Assembly: GCF_023703375.1 (NCBI RefSeq)
Contig: NZ_JAMQGO010000007.1
Location: 1 to 64,000, forward strand
From: Lutimaribacter degradans
GTDB lineage: Bacteria; Pseudomonadota; Alphaproteobacteria; Rhodobacterales; Rhodobacteraceae
Length of the DNA stretch: 64,000 nucleotides
Reading direction: 5' to 3'
Below the pieces are notes generated by a model. That model did not search any database and had not been told where the DNA came from. It saw only the letters and a list, made by a program, of their open reading frames with translations. Both the position numbers and the translations under genes were made by a program. Positions 20,315-29,326 of the stretch are shown piece by piece (positions within the stretch are counted from its first letter, which is position 1; the number at the start of each line of letters is the position of its first letter).

Positions 20315-21301
20315 TCAAACCCTCTCGATAATCTTCTCGCCGAACAGGCCTTGCGGCCGGAACACGAGGAAAATCAGCGCCAGCACATAGGCGAACCAAT
20401 TTTCGGTTGCCCCACCGATCATCGGGCCGATGGCGAATTCGAACAGCTTTTCGCCCACGCCGATGATCAACCCACCAACGATGGCCCCGGGGATCGAAGT
20501 AAAGCCGCCCAGCATCAGAACCGGCAGCGCCTTGAGCGCGATAAGCGACAGGCTGAACTGCACCCCCATCTTGGTGCCCCACATGATACCCGCGACCAGC
20601 GCCACGAAGCCTGCCAGCGACCACACCATGATCCAGATGAAGTTCAGGCTGATCCCCACCGACAGCGCGGCCTGGTGGTCATCGGCCACCGCGCGCATGG
20701 CCCGGCCCTGCTTGGTGTACTGGCTAAACATCACCAGGGCGATCACCAGCAACGCGGCTATGATGGTGGCAACTATGTCCAGGTTGTCGATGAAGAACCC
20801 GTATCCGAACCAGCCGTAGGTGATTTCGTCGATGGCGGTGTTGATCCCCTGCGGCAGGCCCACATCAAGCTTCTTGATGTCGGCGCCCCACATGACGTCG
20901 CCGAACCCTTCCATGAAATAGGCCAGGCCGATGGTCGCCATGAAAAGGATGATCGGCTCCTGGTTGACCAGGTGGTTGAAGATCAGCTTGTTCACCGCCC
21001 AGGCCAGAACCACCATTACACCCATGGTCAGCAAGATCGCCGCCAGCGCCGGCAGGTGCCAGCCAAAGTGGTGTATCTCGGTGCCGAAGGTCGCGTTGAT
21101 CAGGTGGGCAAAGGGCACTCGGCCTTCCATGATGCCGACCAGCGTCAGCGCGGCGAAAAGGGCCATGACGCCCTGCGAATAGTTGAAGATGCCGCTGGCC
21201 TTGTAGATCAAGACAAAACCAAGGGCGACAAGCGCGTAGAGAACCCCGGCCATCAGACCGTTCAGGAATACCTCCATCGCGAAAATCAGTTGATCGGGCA
21301 T
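20315..21301 (-). CDS. ABC transporter permease, LivH type
   Basis: 328 residues, polytopic, with the LivH signature (NGLMAGVLYALVALGFVLIYKASGIFNYSQG near the start and the GGFTSIPGAIVGGLIIGV loop toward the end). It forms the channel with the LivM-like protein. GAAAGAGGAG precedes the ATG. It continues the minus-strand operon of the importer and CoA ligases. Confidence 0.92.
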   Translation of the reverse strand: MPDQLIFAMEVFLNGLMAGVLYALVALGFVLIYKASGIFNYSQGVMALFAALTLVGIMEGRVPFAHLINATFGTEIHHFGWHLPALAAILLTMGVMVVLAWAVNKLIFNHLVNQEPIILFMATIGLAYFMEGFGDVMWGADIKKLDVGLPQGINTAIDEITYGWFGYGFFIDNLDIVATIIAALLVIALVMFSQYTKQGRAMRAVADDHQAALSVGISLNFIWIMVWSLAGFVALVAGIMWGTKMGVQFSLSLIALKALPVLMLGGFTSIPGAIVGGLIIGVGEKLFEFAIGPMIGGATENWFAYVLALIFLVFRPQGLFGEKIIERV

Positions 21302-21380
21302 GGATCAGGCTCCTCTTTCCGGGGCGGGCATCATCTGCATCGGGTATGCACGTGATGTGCATGCCATGTGACGTGCGAAA

Positions 21381-22202
21381 TCAGTCATGGGCGACCCCCA
21401 GGTAGGCGTCGATCACCGCCTGGTTGTTGCGGATCTCATCGGGCGTGCCGTCACCGATCTTCTTGCCGTAATCCATCACGACGACACGGTCTGAAAGGTC
21501 CATCACCACGCCCATGTCATGCTCGATCAACGCGATGGTGGTGCCGAATTCATCGTTCACATCCAGGACAAAGCGGCTCATGTCCTCTTTTTCCTCGACA
21601 TTCATCCCCGCCATCGGCTCATCCAGCAGCAGCAGCGACGGCTCGGCCGCCAGTGCGCGGGCCAGTTCCACCCGTTTTTTCAAACCATAAGGCAAGCGCG
21701 ACACGGGTGTCTTGCGGATCGACTGAATTTCCAGAAAGTCGATAACCTTTTCAACGACTTCCCGGTTCTTGGTCTCTTCCTCTTCCGCCTTGCCCTTCCA
21801 CAGGGCCTGCTGGAAGAGGTTCGTTTTCATGTAATTCAGCCGCCCGGTCATGACGTTGTCCAGAACCGTCATGCCCTCGAACAGGGCGATGTTCTGAAAG
21901 GTCCGGGCAATGCCCAGCTGCGCCACTTGGAAGGGTTTCATCTGCGGGCGCTTTTGCCCCTTGTACCAGACCTCGCCCTCTTGCGGGACGTAGAAACCCG
22001 AGATCACGTTCAGCATGGATGACTTGCCCGCCCCGTTCGGGCCGATGATCGCGCGGATCTCACCTTGGCGGATGTCGAAACTGATGTCGGTGATCGCCTT
22101 GACCCCACCGAACCGCAGCGTGATGTTCTTCATCTCCATCAGGACATCGCCGATCTTGCGGCCATCCGATGTGACGTAGCCTTCGTCGGTCGCGTCAAGC
22201 AT
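21381..22202 (-). CDS. ABC transporter ATPase, LivG type
   Basis: 273 residues. Walker A GPNGAGKSS, the Q-loop region (FYVPQEG), the degenerate signature RLPYGLKKRVELARAL typical of LivG, and Walker B LLLLDEPMAGMN. It has an N-terminal extension of about 20 residues before the ATPase core. It forms a heterodimer with the LivF-like ATPase of the same cluster. Confidence 0.9.
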   Translation of the reverse strand: MLDATDEGYVTSDGRKIGDVLMEMKNITLRFGGVKAITDISFDIRQGEIRAIIGPNGAGKSSMLNVISGFYVPQEGEVWYKGQKRPQMKPFQVAQLGIARTFQNIALFEGMTVLDNVMTGRLNYMKTNLFQQALWKGKAEEEETKNREVVEKVIDFLEIQSIRKTPVSRLPYGLKKRVELARALAAEPSLLLLDEPMAGMNVEEKEDMSRFVLDVNDEFGTTIALIEHDMGVVMDLSDRVVVMDYGKKIGDGTPDEIRNNQAVIDAYLGVAHD

Positions 22203-22313
22203 GGCGCTTCCCCTCTGTCGTCTGAAATATGGTCTGGGCCGATACTCCCCCGCTACGGGACGGCGGGCGGGGCGATGTGGTCCGCGGGGCCACGAGCGGC
22301 GCGTGCCGGGCCA

Positions 22314-24287
22314 TCATTCCGCGGCCACCTTCTGCGTCGTGACCGGCACCACCTTGGCATCGCGTATTTCCAAAGTGGCCGAGATCTTGCCCTTCCGCCC
22401 ATCCTCATAGGTCACTTCGGTCTCGGTATATTGCTCGGTCTTGCCGCCATAAAGCGCTTCGATCAGGTCGGCGAATTTCTCTTCCACGATGCGGCGCCGC
22501 ACCTTGCGGGTGCGGGTCATTTCGCCGTCATCGGCATCCAGCTCCTTGTGAAGAATCAGGAACCTGTGCACCTGGCAGCCCGACAGCATCTCGTCTTGGG
22601 CGACGCTGGCGTTCACCTCTTCGACATGGTTCTGGATCATCTCGTAAACCTTGGGATGACCGGCAAGTTCCTGGTAGCTGGAATAAGCAATATTGTTGCG
22701 CTCTGCCCAGTTGCCCACCGCCGAAAGGTCGATGTTGATAAAGGCCATGCACTTGTCACGGTTATTGCCGAACACCACCGCCTCAAGGATGTTGGGGTAG
22801 AATTTCAGCTTGTTCTCAACGTATTTCGGCGCGAACAGGCTGCCGTCGACCATCTTGCCGACATCCTTGGCGCGGTCGATGATCCGCAGATGGCCGGTGT
22901 CGGGCTCGATAAAGCCCGCGTCACCCGTGGCAACCCAGCCCTCCTCATCCTTGGTCGACTTCGTGCTTTCCTCGTTCTTGAAATAATACTCGAACACGCC
23001 CGGGCTGCGGTAATAGACCTCGCCACTATCGCCGATACGCAGTTCGACCCCCGGTGCCGGTACGCCAACCGTGTCGCTGCGCACCTCGCCATCGGGTTGA
23101 ACGGTGATGAACACGCTGGCCTCGGTCTGGCCGTAAAGCTGTTTCAGGTTGATACCGAGACTGCGGTAGAAATCAAAGATTTCCGGGCCGATGGCCTCAC
23201 CTGCCGTGTAGCCCACGCGCACTTTGGAAAAGCCCAACGTGTTCTTCAGCGGGCCGTAGATGAACAGATCGCCCAACCAGTATTTGAACCTGTCCCATGC
23301 GCCTACCGGCTTGCCATCCAGTATATCAGGCCCGACGCGGCGGGCATGTGCCATGAACGTGTCGAACAGCCACTTTTTCAGCCGCCCGGCATCCTCCATG
23401 CGGATCATCACGTTGGTCAGCTGGGTTTCGAACACGCGCGGCGGCGCGAAATAATAGGTCGGCCCTATCTCGCGCAGGTCGGCGGCCACGGTGTCGGGGC
23501 TTTCAGGGCAGTTGACGCAGAACCCGGTCCAGAATGCCTGGCCGATGGAAAAGATGAAATCACCGACCCATGCCATCGGCAGATAGGCCAGGATTTCCTC
23601 GCCCGGGGTCAAATTGTCGAACTCGGCGCTGCTTTTGGCGGTTTCAATGATGTTGCGGTTCGACAGGACAACGCCCTTGGGCTTGCCCGTCGTCCCCGAG
23701 GTGTAAAGCATTACGCAAACCGAGTCATATGTCAGCTTGGCACCGCGTTTCTCCAACTCGGGTGTAAACTCGTCGCGGGCAGCGTGCCCTTGTTCCTGCA
23801 CGTGGGTATATTCGTGAAGATGCGCATGGTCGTATTTCCGCATGCCCCGTGGGTCGAGATAGATCAGATGCTCGAACTGGTGCAGGCGGTCCTGCACCTC
23901 GATCACCTTGTCGACCTGTTCCTGGTCTTCCGCGATCACGAAGCGCGCGCCGCAATGATCGAGAACATAGGCCATCTCTTCGGCGGCGCTGTCTTGATAG
24001 AGCGGAACCGGAATCGCACCGACCCATTGCGCGGCGACCATGCCCCAATACAGGTGCGGACGGTTGTTGCCGATGATGGCGACGAAATCGCCTTCGTTCA
24101 CGCCAAGGTTCATAAGGCCCAGGGCCAGGTTACGGATTTCCTGTTCGGTCTCTTTCCAGGTCCAGCTTTGCCAGATCCCGAATTCCTTTTCGCGATAGGC
24201 CGGCTTGTCACCGAATTCCGCAGCGTTACGAAGCAGCAGCGCCGGAACGGACCCAAGCCCGCCGGTCGCCTGAGACGACTGTGCCAA
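22314..24287 (-). CDS. Long-chain-type AMP-forming acyl-CoA synthetase
   Basis: 657 residues. AMP-binding motif YTSGTTGKPKG near residue 195 and ATGDAGFIEPDTGHLRIIDRAKD in the hinge region identify an acyl-CoA synthetase of the long FadD15-like class, which activates a carboxylic acid to its CoA ester. I start it at TTG 24287 because GGGAGG lies exactly seven bases upstream; no ATG or GTG fits as well. It is the first gene of the run that continues with livG, livH, a small membrane gene, livM, livK, livF and a PaaK-like ligase. Substrate unknown. Confidence 0.88.
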   Translation of the reverse strand: MAQSSQATGGLGSVPALLLRNAAEFGDKPAYREKEFGIWQSWTWKETEQEIRNLALGLMNLGVNEGDFVAIIGNNRPHLYWGMVAAQWVGAIPVPLYQDSAAEEMAYVLDHCGARFVIAEDQEQVDKVIEVQDRLHQFEHLIYLDPRGMRKYDHAHLHEYTHVQEQGHAARDEFTPELEKRGAKLTYDSVCVMLYTSGTTGKPKGVVLSNRNIIETAKSSAEFDNLTPGEEILAYLPMAWVGDFIFSIGQAFWTGFCVNCPESPDTVAADLREIGPTYYFAPPRVFETQLTNVMIRMEDAGRLKKWLFDTFMAHARRVGPDILDGKPVGAWDRFKYWLGDLFIYGPLKNTLGFSKVRVGYTAGEAIGPEIFDFYRSLGINLKQLYGQTEASVFITVQPDGEVRSDTVGVPAPGVELRIGDSGEVYYRSPGVFEYYFKNEESTKSTKDEEGWVATGDAGFIEPDTGHLRIIDRAKDVGKMVDGSLFAPKYVENKLKFYPNILEAVVFGNNRDKCMAFINIDLSAVGNWAERNNIAYSSYQELAGHPKVYEMIQNHVEEVNASVAQDEMLSGCQVHRFLILHKELDADDGEMTRTRKVRRRIVEEKFADLIEALYGGKTEQYTETEVTYEDGRKGKISATLEIRDAKVVPVTTQKVAAE

Positions 24288-24486
24288 TTCTGTTCCTCCC
24301 TTTGCCCGTCTTCGCAGGCAGATGACCGCCTGTCCCGGCGATTCTTCCGGGTCAATTGGTGCAGGTGGCAGGCTTGCCGTCAACTTTTTCGTGAACATTG
24401 CCCAAACCTTACGAATTGTAACAAGCTCAGGGTGCGCTTTGCCGAACGCACGCCGGGTGCTATCGCAATGTCTCAGGAGGCAGACC

Positions 24487-26412
24487 ATGACCCAGCACAG
24501 CCTAGACCGCGCGCCAATGATGATGGCCGGTCTGAACCTGATCCAACAGGCGCTTTCGATCTATGACAGCGACCTGCGACTGGTGATCTGCAACCGCATG
24601 TTCCGCGAAATGTTCAACCTGCCCGGCGCGCTGACGACACCCGGCGCGCGGTTCGAAGACACCATTCGCCATCTTGTGGAACGCGGCGAATACGGCCCCT
24701 TCGACGACCCCGACCAGGCGGTGCACAGCCGTGTCGAGCAGGCCCGCGCGTTCGAGCCGCATTACATGGAGCGCACCCGCCCGGATGGCCGCGTCATCAG
24801 TGTCGAGGGCGCGCCCCTGCCCGAGGGAGGTTGGATCACCGTCTATACCGACATTACCCAGACCAAGAACCAGGAGGCATTGTTGCGCGCCCGTTCCGAA
24901 GAATTGTCGGACAAGCTGCTTGCCCATGCCGAGGAACTGTCGGCCACAAACCGCAAGCTGGCCAGCACCATCGCCGCCTTGGAAGAGGCCAAGCGCCAAT
25001 TGACCGAAACCGAGGCGCGCACCCGGCTGACGACCGAAATGATGCCCGCCCACATCGCGCATGTGGGCCTGAACAGAACCTATACGTTCTCCAACCTGCG
25101 GCTAAGCTCGATCCTGCCCGGACGACCGGCGCATATCGTGGGCCTGCCCATCGCCGAGGCATTGGGGGACGAGGCATATGGCCATATCCACAAGAACCTG
25201 GATGCCGCTTTCGAGGGTCAGCCATCGGTTATGGAGTTCACCCATGAAGGGTCTTCGCGCCGTATCCGCACGGCCTTTACCCCTGACCTGCGCCAGGACG
25301 GGCAGATCATGGGGGTCTACCTTCTGTCCACCGACATTACCGAGGAAACCCAGGCGCGCACGGCCCTGCAACAGACGCGGCGGCGCGAATTGGCCGCGCA
25401 GCTGACCAGCGGTCTGGCGCATGATTTCTCGAATCTTTTGACAATCATCATGGGCAGCCAGTCGCGCCTGCAACGCATGGACCTCCCGGCCGGTGCGGCC
25501 GAACTGGTCGCCGCCACGCTGGGCGCGACCCATCGGGGCGGATCGTTGCTCAATCGCCTGGCCGATATAACCGGCGCCCGCGAATGGCGCCCGCAACCGA
25601 CCAGCCTTGCCCCGCTCTTGCATGATCTTGAAATGCTGGCCGCCCCTGCCCTGCCGCAAGGCATCCGGCTCGACGTGTTCAACATGCTGGAAAACGATCG
25701 CCTGATGCTGGACCCGGGGATGATACAAGACGCGCTCTTGAACCTGTTTCTGAACGCCCGCGACGCGATCGGCGACAACGGCGGCATCACCTTGTCCGTG
25801 ACCCCGGTGCAGAACACCTGGGCCGATTTCACCGTAACCGATACCGGTCCGGGCTTTGACCAGGTGGCGCTGGACCACGCGTTCCAGCCGTTCTTTTCCA
25901 CCAAGGGCGGCGAAGGCTCGGGGCTGGGGCTGGCAATGGTCTATGACACCGCCAAGTTGGCTGGCGGGCAAGTACAACTGTCGAACCGAACCGAGGGGGG
26001 CGCGCGCGTGCGCCTGCGCCTGCCACTGCGACCCGCCCCGCCGCCGGTTGCGCCGGGGCTTGTTCTGCTGGTCGAAGACAGCACCGACCTGCGCGCCGGT
26101 ATTCGCGCCATGCTGACCGATCAGAGCCACACGGTGATCGAGGCGACATCGGCGGACGAGGCCCTGGGCCTTTTGCGCGAAGTGCCCGATATTCGGTTGA
26201 TCCTTTCCGATATTTCGCTGGAAGGGGTTAAAACCGGGCTGGACCTGGCTGCCGCCCTGCCCGACGACGCGCCGCCTTGCATCCTGATGACATCGCTGCC
26301 GCCCGAACATCCGCTGCACGTTCAGGCATTGACCCGCGCGCCGGTTCTGCGCAAACCCTTCTCGGCCCGCGAATTGGGCGCGTTTCTAAGCACCCGGGGG
26401 GCGCAATCATGA
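24487..26412 (+). CDS. Soluble PAS-containing hybrid histidine kinase
   Basis: 641 residues and no transmembrane segment, so cytoplasmic. Order: a PAS-like domain (about 10-120, IYDSDLRLVICNRMFREMF), a coiled coil (about 128-180), a second PAS-like domain (about 185-290), the phosphoacceptor helix with His312 (GLAHDFSNLL), an ATPase domain (NLFLNARDAI, DTGPGF, GEGSGLGLAMV), and a C-terminal receiver with Asp575 (LILSDISLEG). AGGAGG precedes the ATG. It overlaps the regulator gene by four bases (ATGA) and diverges from the acyl-CoA synthetase/importer operon, which it may control. Confidence 0.9.
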   Translation: MTQHSLDRAPMMMAGLNLIQQALSIYDSDLRLVICNRMFREMFNLPGALTTPGARFEDTIRHLVERGEYGPFDDPDQAVHSRVEQARAFEPHYMERTRPDGRVISVEGAPLPEGGWITVYTDITQTKNQEALLRARSEELSDKLLAHAEELSATNRKLASTIAALEEAKRQLTETEARTRLTTEMMPAHIAHVGLNRTYTFSNLRLSSILPGRPAHIVGLPIAEALGDEAYGHIHKNLDAAFEGQPSVMEFTHEGSSRRIRTAFTPDLRQDGQIMGVYLLSTDITEETQARTALQQTRRRELAAQLTSGLAHDFSNLLTIIMGSQSRLQRMDLPAGAAELVAATLGATHRGGSLLNRLADITGAREWRPQPTSLAPLLHDLEMLAAPALPQGIRLDVFNMLENDRLMLDPGMIQDALLNLFLNARDAIGDNGGITLSVTPVQNTWADFTVTDTGPGFDQVALDHAFQPFFSTKGGEGSGLGLAMVYDTAKLAGGQVQLSNRTEGGARVRLRLPLRPAPPPVAPGLVLLVEDSTDLRAGIRAMLTDQSHTVIEATSADEALGLLREVPDIRLILSDISLEGVKTGLDLAAALPDDAPPCILMTSLPPEHPLHVQALTRAPVLRKPFSARELGAFLSTRGAQS

Positions 26413-27110
26413 CGCAACCGCTTGTTTCCATCCTGGATGATGAGCCGGCAATCCGCACCATGTTGGCAGATGCGCTACAAGAGGCCGGGTTTCGCACGAT
26501 GTGCTTTGGCCGCGCGACCGAGTTCGAGGCGGCGCTGCAAACCACCACGCCCGATGTCTGCCTTGTCGACCTGTCGCTACCCGACCGCGACGGGCTGACG
26601 CTGGTTCATCGCCTTGCGCTGGAAAAGGGGGCCTCGGTCATCATCATCTCGGGGCGGGCCCAGGTGCAGGACAGGGTAACCGGGCTGGAACTGGGCGCCG
26701 ACGACTATATCATCAAGCCCTTCGACCCGGTCGAGGTGGTGGCGCGCGTCCGCGCCCGCCTGCGCCGCGACCGTTCGACCACCCACACCGGCAACCGCGC
26801 GCGGTTCAACGGCTGGACGGCCTGTTTCGACAGCTACACGCTGATTGACGAGGCTGGCCAACAAACCCCCTTTTCCCATGCCGAGGGCGAGGTTCTTCGC
26901 CTGTTCCTGGAACGGCCCAAACGCCTGATTTCCCGGGCGGTGATGCAGGAAACCCTGGGCGGTGCCGCAGGGGAAAGTTTTGACCGGGCAATGGACGTGC
27001 GCATTTCACGCCTGCGCCACAAACTGCGCGAAGACCCGAAAAACCCCCGCCTGATCAAAACGATCTACGGTGCGGGCTACATCTTTCTGGGCGATGTGAA
27101 CTGGACATGA
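26409..27110 (+). CDS. OmpR-family response regulator
   Basis: 233 residues. Receiver domain at about 5-118 with acidic pocket DDE (10-12), phosphoacceptor Asp54 (CLVDLSLPDRDG) and Lys in IIKPFD; winged-helix DNA-binding domain at about 130-230 (SFDRAMDVRISRLRHKLREDP recognition region). It is translationally coupled to the hybrid kinase. Direct control by the kinase of the same operon is the simplest reading; because the kinase is hybrid, a phosphotransfer protein encoded elsewhere may be involved. Confidence 0.92.
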   Translation: MTQPLVSILDDEPAIRTMLADALQEAGFRTMCFGRATEFEAALQTTTPDVCLVDLSLPDRDGLTLVHRLALEKGASVIIISGRAQVQDRVTGLELGADDYIIKPFDPVEVVARVRARLRRDRSTTHTGNRARFNGWTACFDSYTLIDEAGQQTPFSHAEGEVLRLFLERPKRLISRAVMQETLGGAAGESFDRAMDVRISRLRHKLREDPKNPRLIKTIYGAGYIFLGDVNWT

Positions 27111-27142
27111 AAAAGCGCGCGCAAGGATACCCTTGCGCGCGC
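27111..27142 (-). terminator. Terminator of the cytochrome c peroxidase gene
   Basis: A 12-bp perfect stem GCGCGCGCAAGG / CCTTGCGCGCGC with a 4-base loop. On the minus strand it is followed by TTTTT, so it mainly serves the minus-strand peroxidase gene. It lies immediately past the response regulator stop and may also stop that transcript. Confidence 0.8.
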
Positions 27143-27163
27143 CGGTCGGGGACGCAATCTGGT

Positions 27164-28208
27164 TTACTTCACTTCACCCGTCGGGTGCGGCGTGGTTGCC
27201 GTTTCAACCGGCAGCACCGGATAGACGACCTCGGGCATCTCGCCGGTCAGGCTGCCCAAGAAGGCCACGATCTGGTCTGCATCTTCATCGGTCAGATCCT
27301 CGCCAAGCTGGCTTTCGCCCATGATCTGCACGGCAACCTTGAGATCCCACACAAGGCCCGAGTGGAAATAGGGCGCTGTCTGGTCGATGTTGCGCAGCGG
27401 CGAGGCGCGGAAAACATATTCGTCATCCGCGGTCTCGGTCACGGCAAACCGCCCCTTGTCGCCCTCGGGCAAGATGTCGGCACCCGGTTTTTTCGATCAG
27501 GCCGAACGGATAATAGCCATTGCCGCCGAGGTTCACGCCGTTGTGGCAAGTCGAACACCCCTTGTCCAAGAACAGCTCAAGCCCGGCCAGTTGATCGGCA
27601 TTCAGCGCGTTATCATCGCCGTTCAGCCAGGCATCAAACGGTGCCGGGGTGATCAGCGTGGCCTCGTAAGCCTCGATCGCCTTGGCAAAGTTGTCAAAGG
27701 TCACCGGGTCATCCTGTTCGGGGAAAGACGCCTGGAACCACTCGACATATTGCGGCATCGAATTCAGCGTGGCCACCACGTTATCAGGGGTGTTGGCCAT
27801 CTCGACACCGGCTTGCACGGGGCCCTTGGCCTGCTCGGCCAAGTCGGCGGCGCGGCCATCCCAGAATTGCGCTGTGTTGAAAACCGAGTTCAGCACGGTA
27901 GGCGAGTTGCGCGGCCCTTTCTGCCAACCATGGCCGATGGACACCGGCATGTTATCGTCGCCCCCCGTGGCCAGGTTGTGGCACGAGTTGCACGAAAACA
28001 CCCCCGAGGCCGACATGCGCGGATCAAAGAACAGCGCCTTGCCCAAGTCGATCTTTTCAGGCGTCACGATGTTGTCTTTCAGCGCGGGAATGGTCGAAGG
28101 CAGCGGTTTGAAAACGTCTTCGGCCCATTCGCGCAATTCGTTCGCGCCAGCAGCCTGTGCGGCCAGAACGGCCATTGAGGTGGAAATTAGCAGGGTTCTG
28201 AGTTTCAT
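27164..28208 (-). pseudogene. Di-haem cytochrome c peroxidase, interrupted by a one-base frameshift
   Basis: The first part (from 28208) has a signal peptide, a CNSCH haem site at 73-77 and a CSTCH site at 218-222, as in MauG/CcpA-type peroxidases that reduce periplasmic H2O2 with electrons from cytochromes. After residue 240 the frame is lost at a T6 run on the plus strand (A6 on the coding strand, 27488-27493). The C-terminal part (GDKGRFAVTETADDEYVFRASPLRNI ... GSLTGEMPEV) continues in another frame to 27164. Removing one base from the run restores one 347-residue protein, normal for the family. Mutation, sequencing error or polymerase slippage are all possible. An FNR box precedes it. Confidence 0.85.
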
Positions 28209-28291
28209 CGCTTGGGCCTCCTGTGCCCCGGTTGGCTTGATATGCGCGCTTCATTCAAGATGATCGTATCGCAACAAGCCGGGCCCAAGCG

Positions 28292-28305
28292 TTGATCTGG
28301 GTCAA
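28292..28305 (-). promoter_or_regulatory. FNR/FnrL box upstream of cytochrome c peroxidase
   Basis: TTGATCTGGGTCAA, the same 14-mer as in front of fnrL/hemN. On the minus strand a TACGAT -10-like element (28268-28263) gives a start point about 41 bp from the box centre, the usual class II activation distance. Confidence 0.7.
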
Positions 28306-28359
28306 TCAAAGAACGGTTTATTGTTTATTTTCAAACCATTAACCTGTGAACCACTCGGC

Positions 28360-29247
28360 TCAAACCCACTTGGCGAGGGGTGGCAAGCTCATCAGCACGG
28401 CATTCGCGTCGTGCCCCGTGGCAAGGCCGAACTTGGTGCCGCGATCATAGACAAGGTTGTACTCCGCATAGAGCCCGCGATGAATCAACTGCGTGTCCTT
28501 GTCGGCGTCGGCAAACGGTTGCACGCGGCGCTTTTCCACCAACGGCACATAGGCTGGCAGGAACGCCCGCCCGATGTCTTGCGTCAGTGCAAAATCGGCG
28601 GCCCAATCGCCACTGTTCTGGTCGTCCATGAAAATGCCGCCCACGCCGCGGGCGCGGTGACGGTGGGGAATATAGAAATATTCGTCGGCCCACGCCTTTA
28701 GCTTGGGGTACCAATCTGCCCCGTGCGGGTCCAGGTGCGCCTTTTGCGTGGCGTGGAAATGGGCGGTGTCCTCGTCGTATTCGATGCAGGGGTTCAGATC
28801 GGACCCGCCGCCAAACCACCATGCGTGCGGTGTCCAGAACATGCGGGTGTTCATGTGAACTGCCGGCACATGCGGGTTGCGCATATGCGCCACCAGGGAA
28901 ATTCCGCTGGCCCAGAACCGCGGGTCGCTGTCCATGCCGGGCACACCGCGCGCCGCCATGGCGCGCTGCGCGGCCTCGCCCAGGGTGCCGTATACAGTTG
29001 AAACATTGACACCGACCTTTTCGAAAACCCGGCCGCCACGCATCACGCTCATCAGGCCACCGCCAGCATCCGATCCATCGTCGGAATGGCGCCGGGTTTC
29101 CGTAACCTCGAACCGCCCCGGTTCCAGTTCGGCAAAGGGCCCCTGGTCGTGGCTTTCCTCCAAGCCTTCGAAACACGCCACGATCTCGTCACGCAAGGTT
29201 CGGAACCAGGCGCTGGCTTTATCCTTTTCGGCGGTGAAATCGGTCAT
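28360..29247 (-). CDS. hemF: Oxygen-dependent coproporphyrinogen III oxidase
   Basis: 295 residues. It converts coproporphyrinogen III to protoporphyrinogen IX with O2. The family blocks are clear: GGGRVFEKVGVN, HMRNPHVPAVHMN(T)R, WFGGGSDLNP and GGIFMDD. The ATG at 29247 has AGGGAGG upstream; an extended open frame before it has no such site. Its anaerobic counterpart hemN lies about 17 kb away beside fnrL, so this window carries both oxygen alternatives of this haem step. Confidence 0.96.
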   Translation of the reverse strand: MTDFTAEKDKASAWFRTLRDEIVACFEGLEESHDQGPFAELEPGRFEVTETRRHSDDGSDAGGGLMSVMRGGRVFEKVGVNVSTVYGTLGEAAQRAMAARGVPGMDSDPRFWASGISLVAHMRNPHVPAVHMNTRMFWTPHAWWFGGGSDLNPCIEYDEDTAHFHATQKAHLDPHGADWYPKLKAWADEYFYIPHRHRARGVGGIFMDDQNSGDWAADFALTQDIGRAFLPAYVPLVEKRRVQPFADADKDTQLIHRGLYAEYNLVYDRGTKFGLATGHDANAVLMSLPPLAKWV

Positions 29248-29326
29248 GTCTTGCCTCCCTCTCCAGCAAGGACTTACGGCTTTTGCGAAAGGGGGTGAAG
29301 CCCAAACCGTCAGCGCGGCCTGACAG

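Noticed and set aside
16727..22202. Assigning the Liv genes to branched-chain amino acid uptake
   Set aside because: Family membership alone does not fix the substrate, and two CoA ligases in the same run argue for a carboxylic acid.
22065..24566. An 833-codon plus-strand open frame opposite the acyl-CoA synthetase
   Set aside because: Same reason: the opposite strand encodes an intact ligase with its motifs, and the antisense product looks like a compositional shadow.
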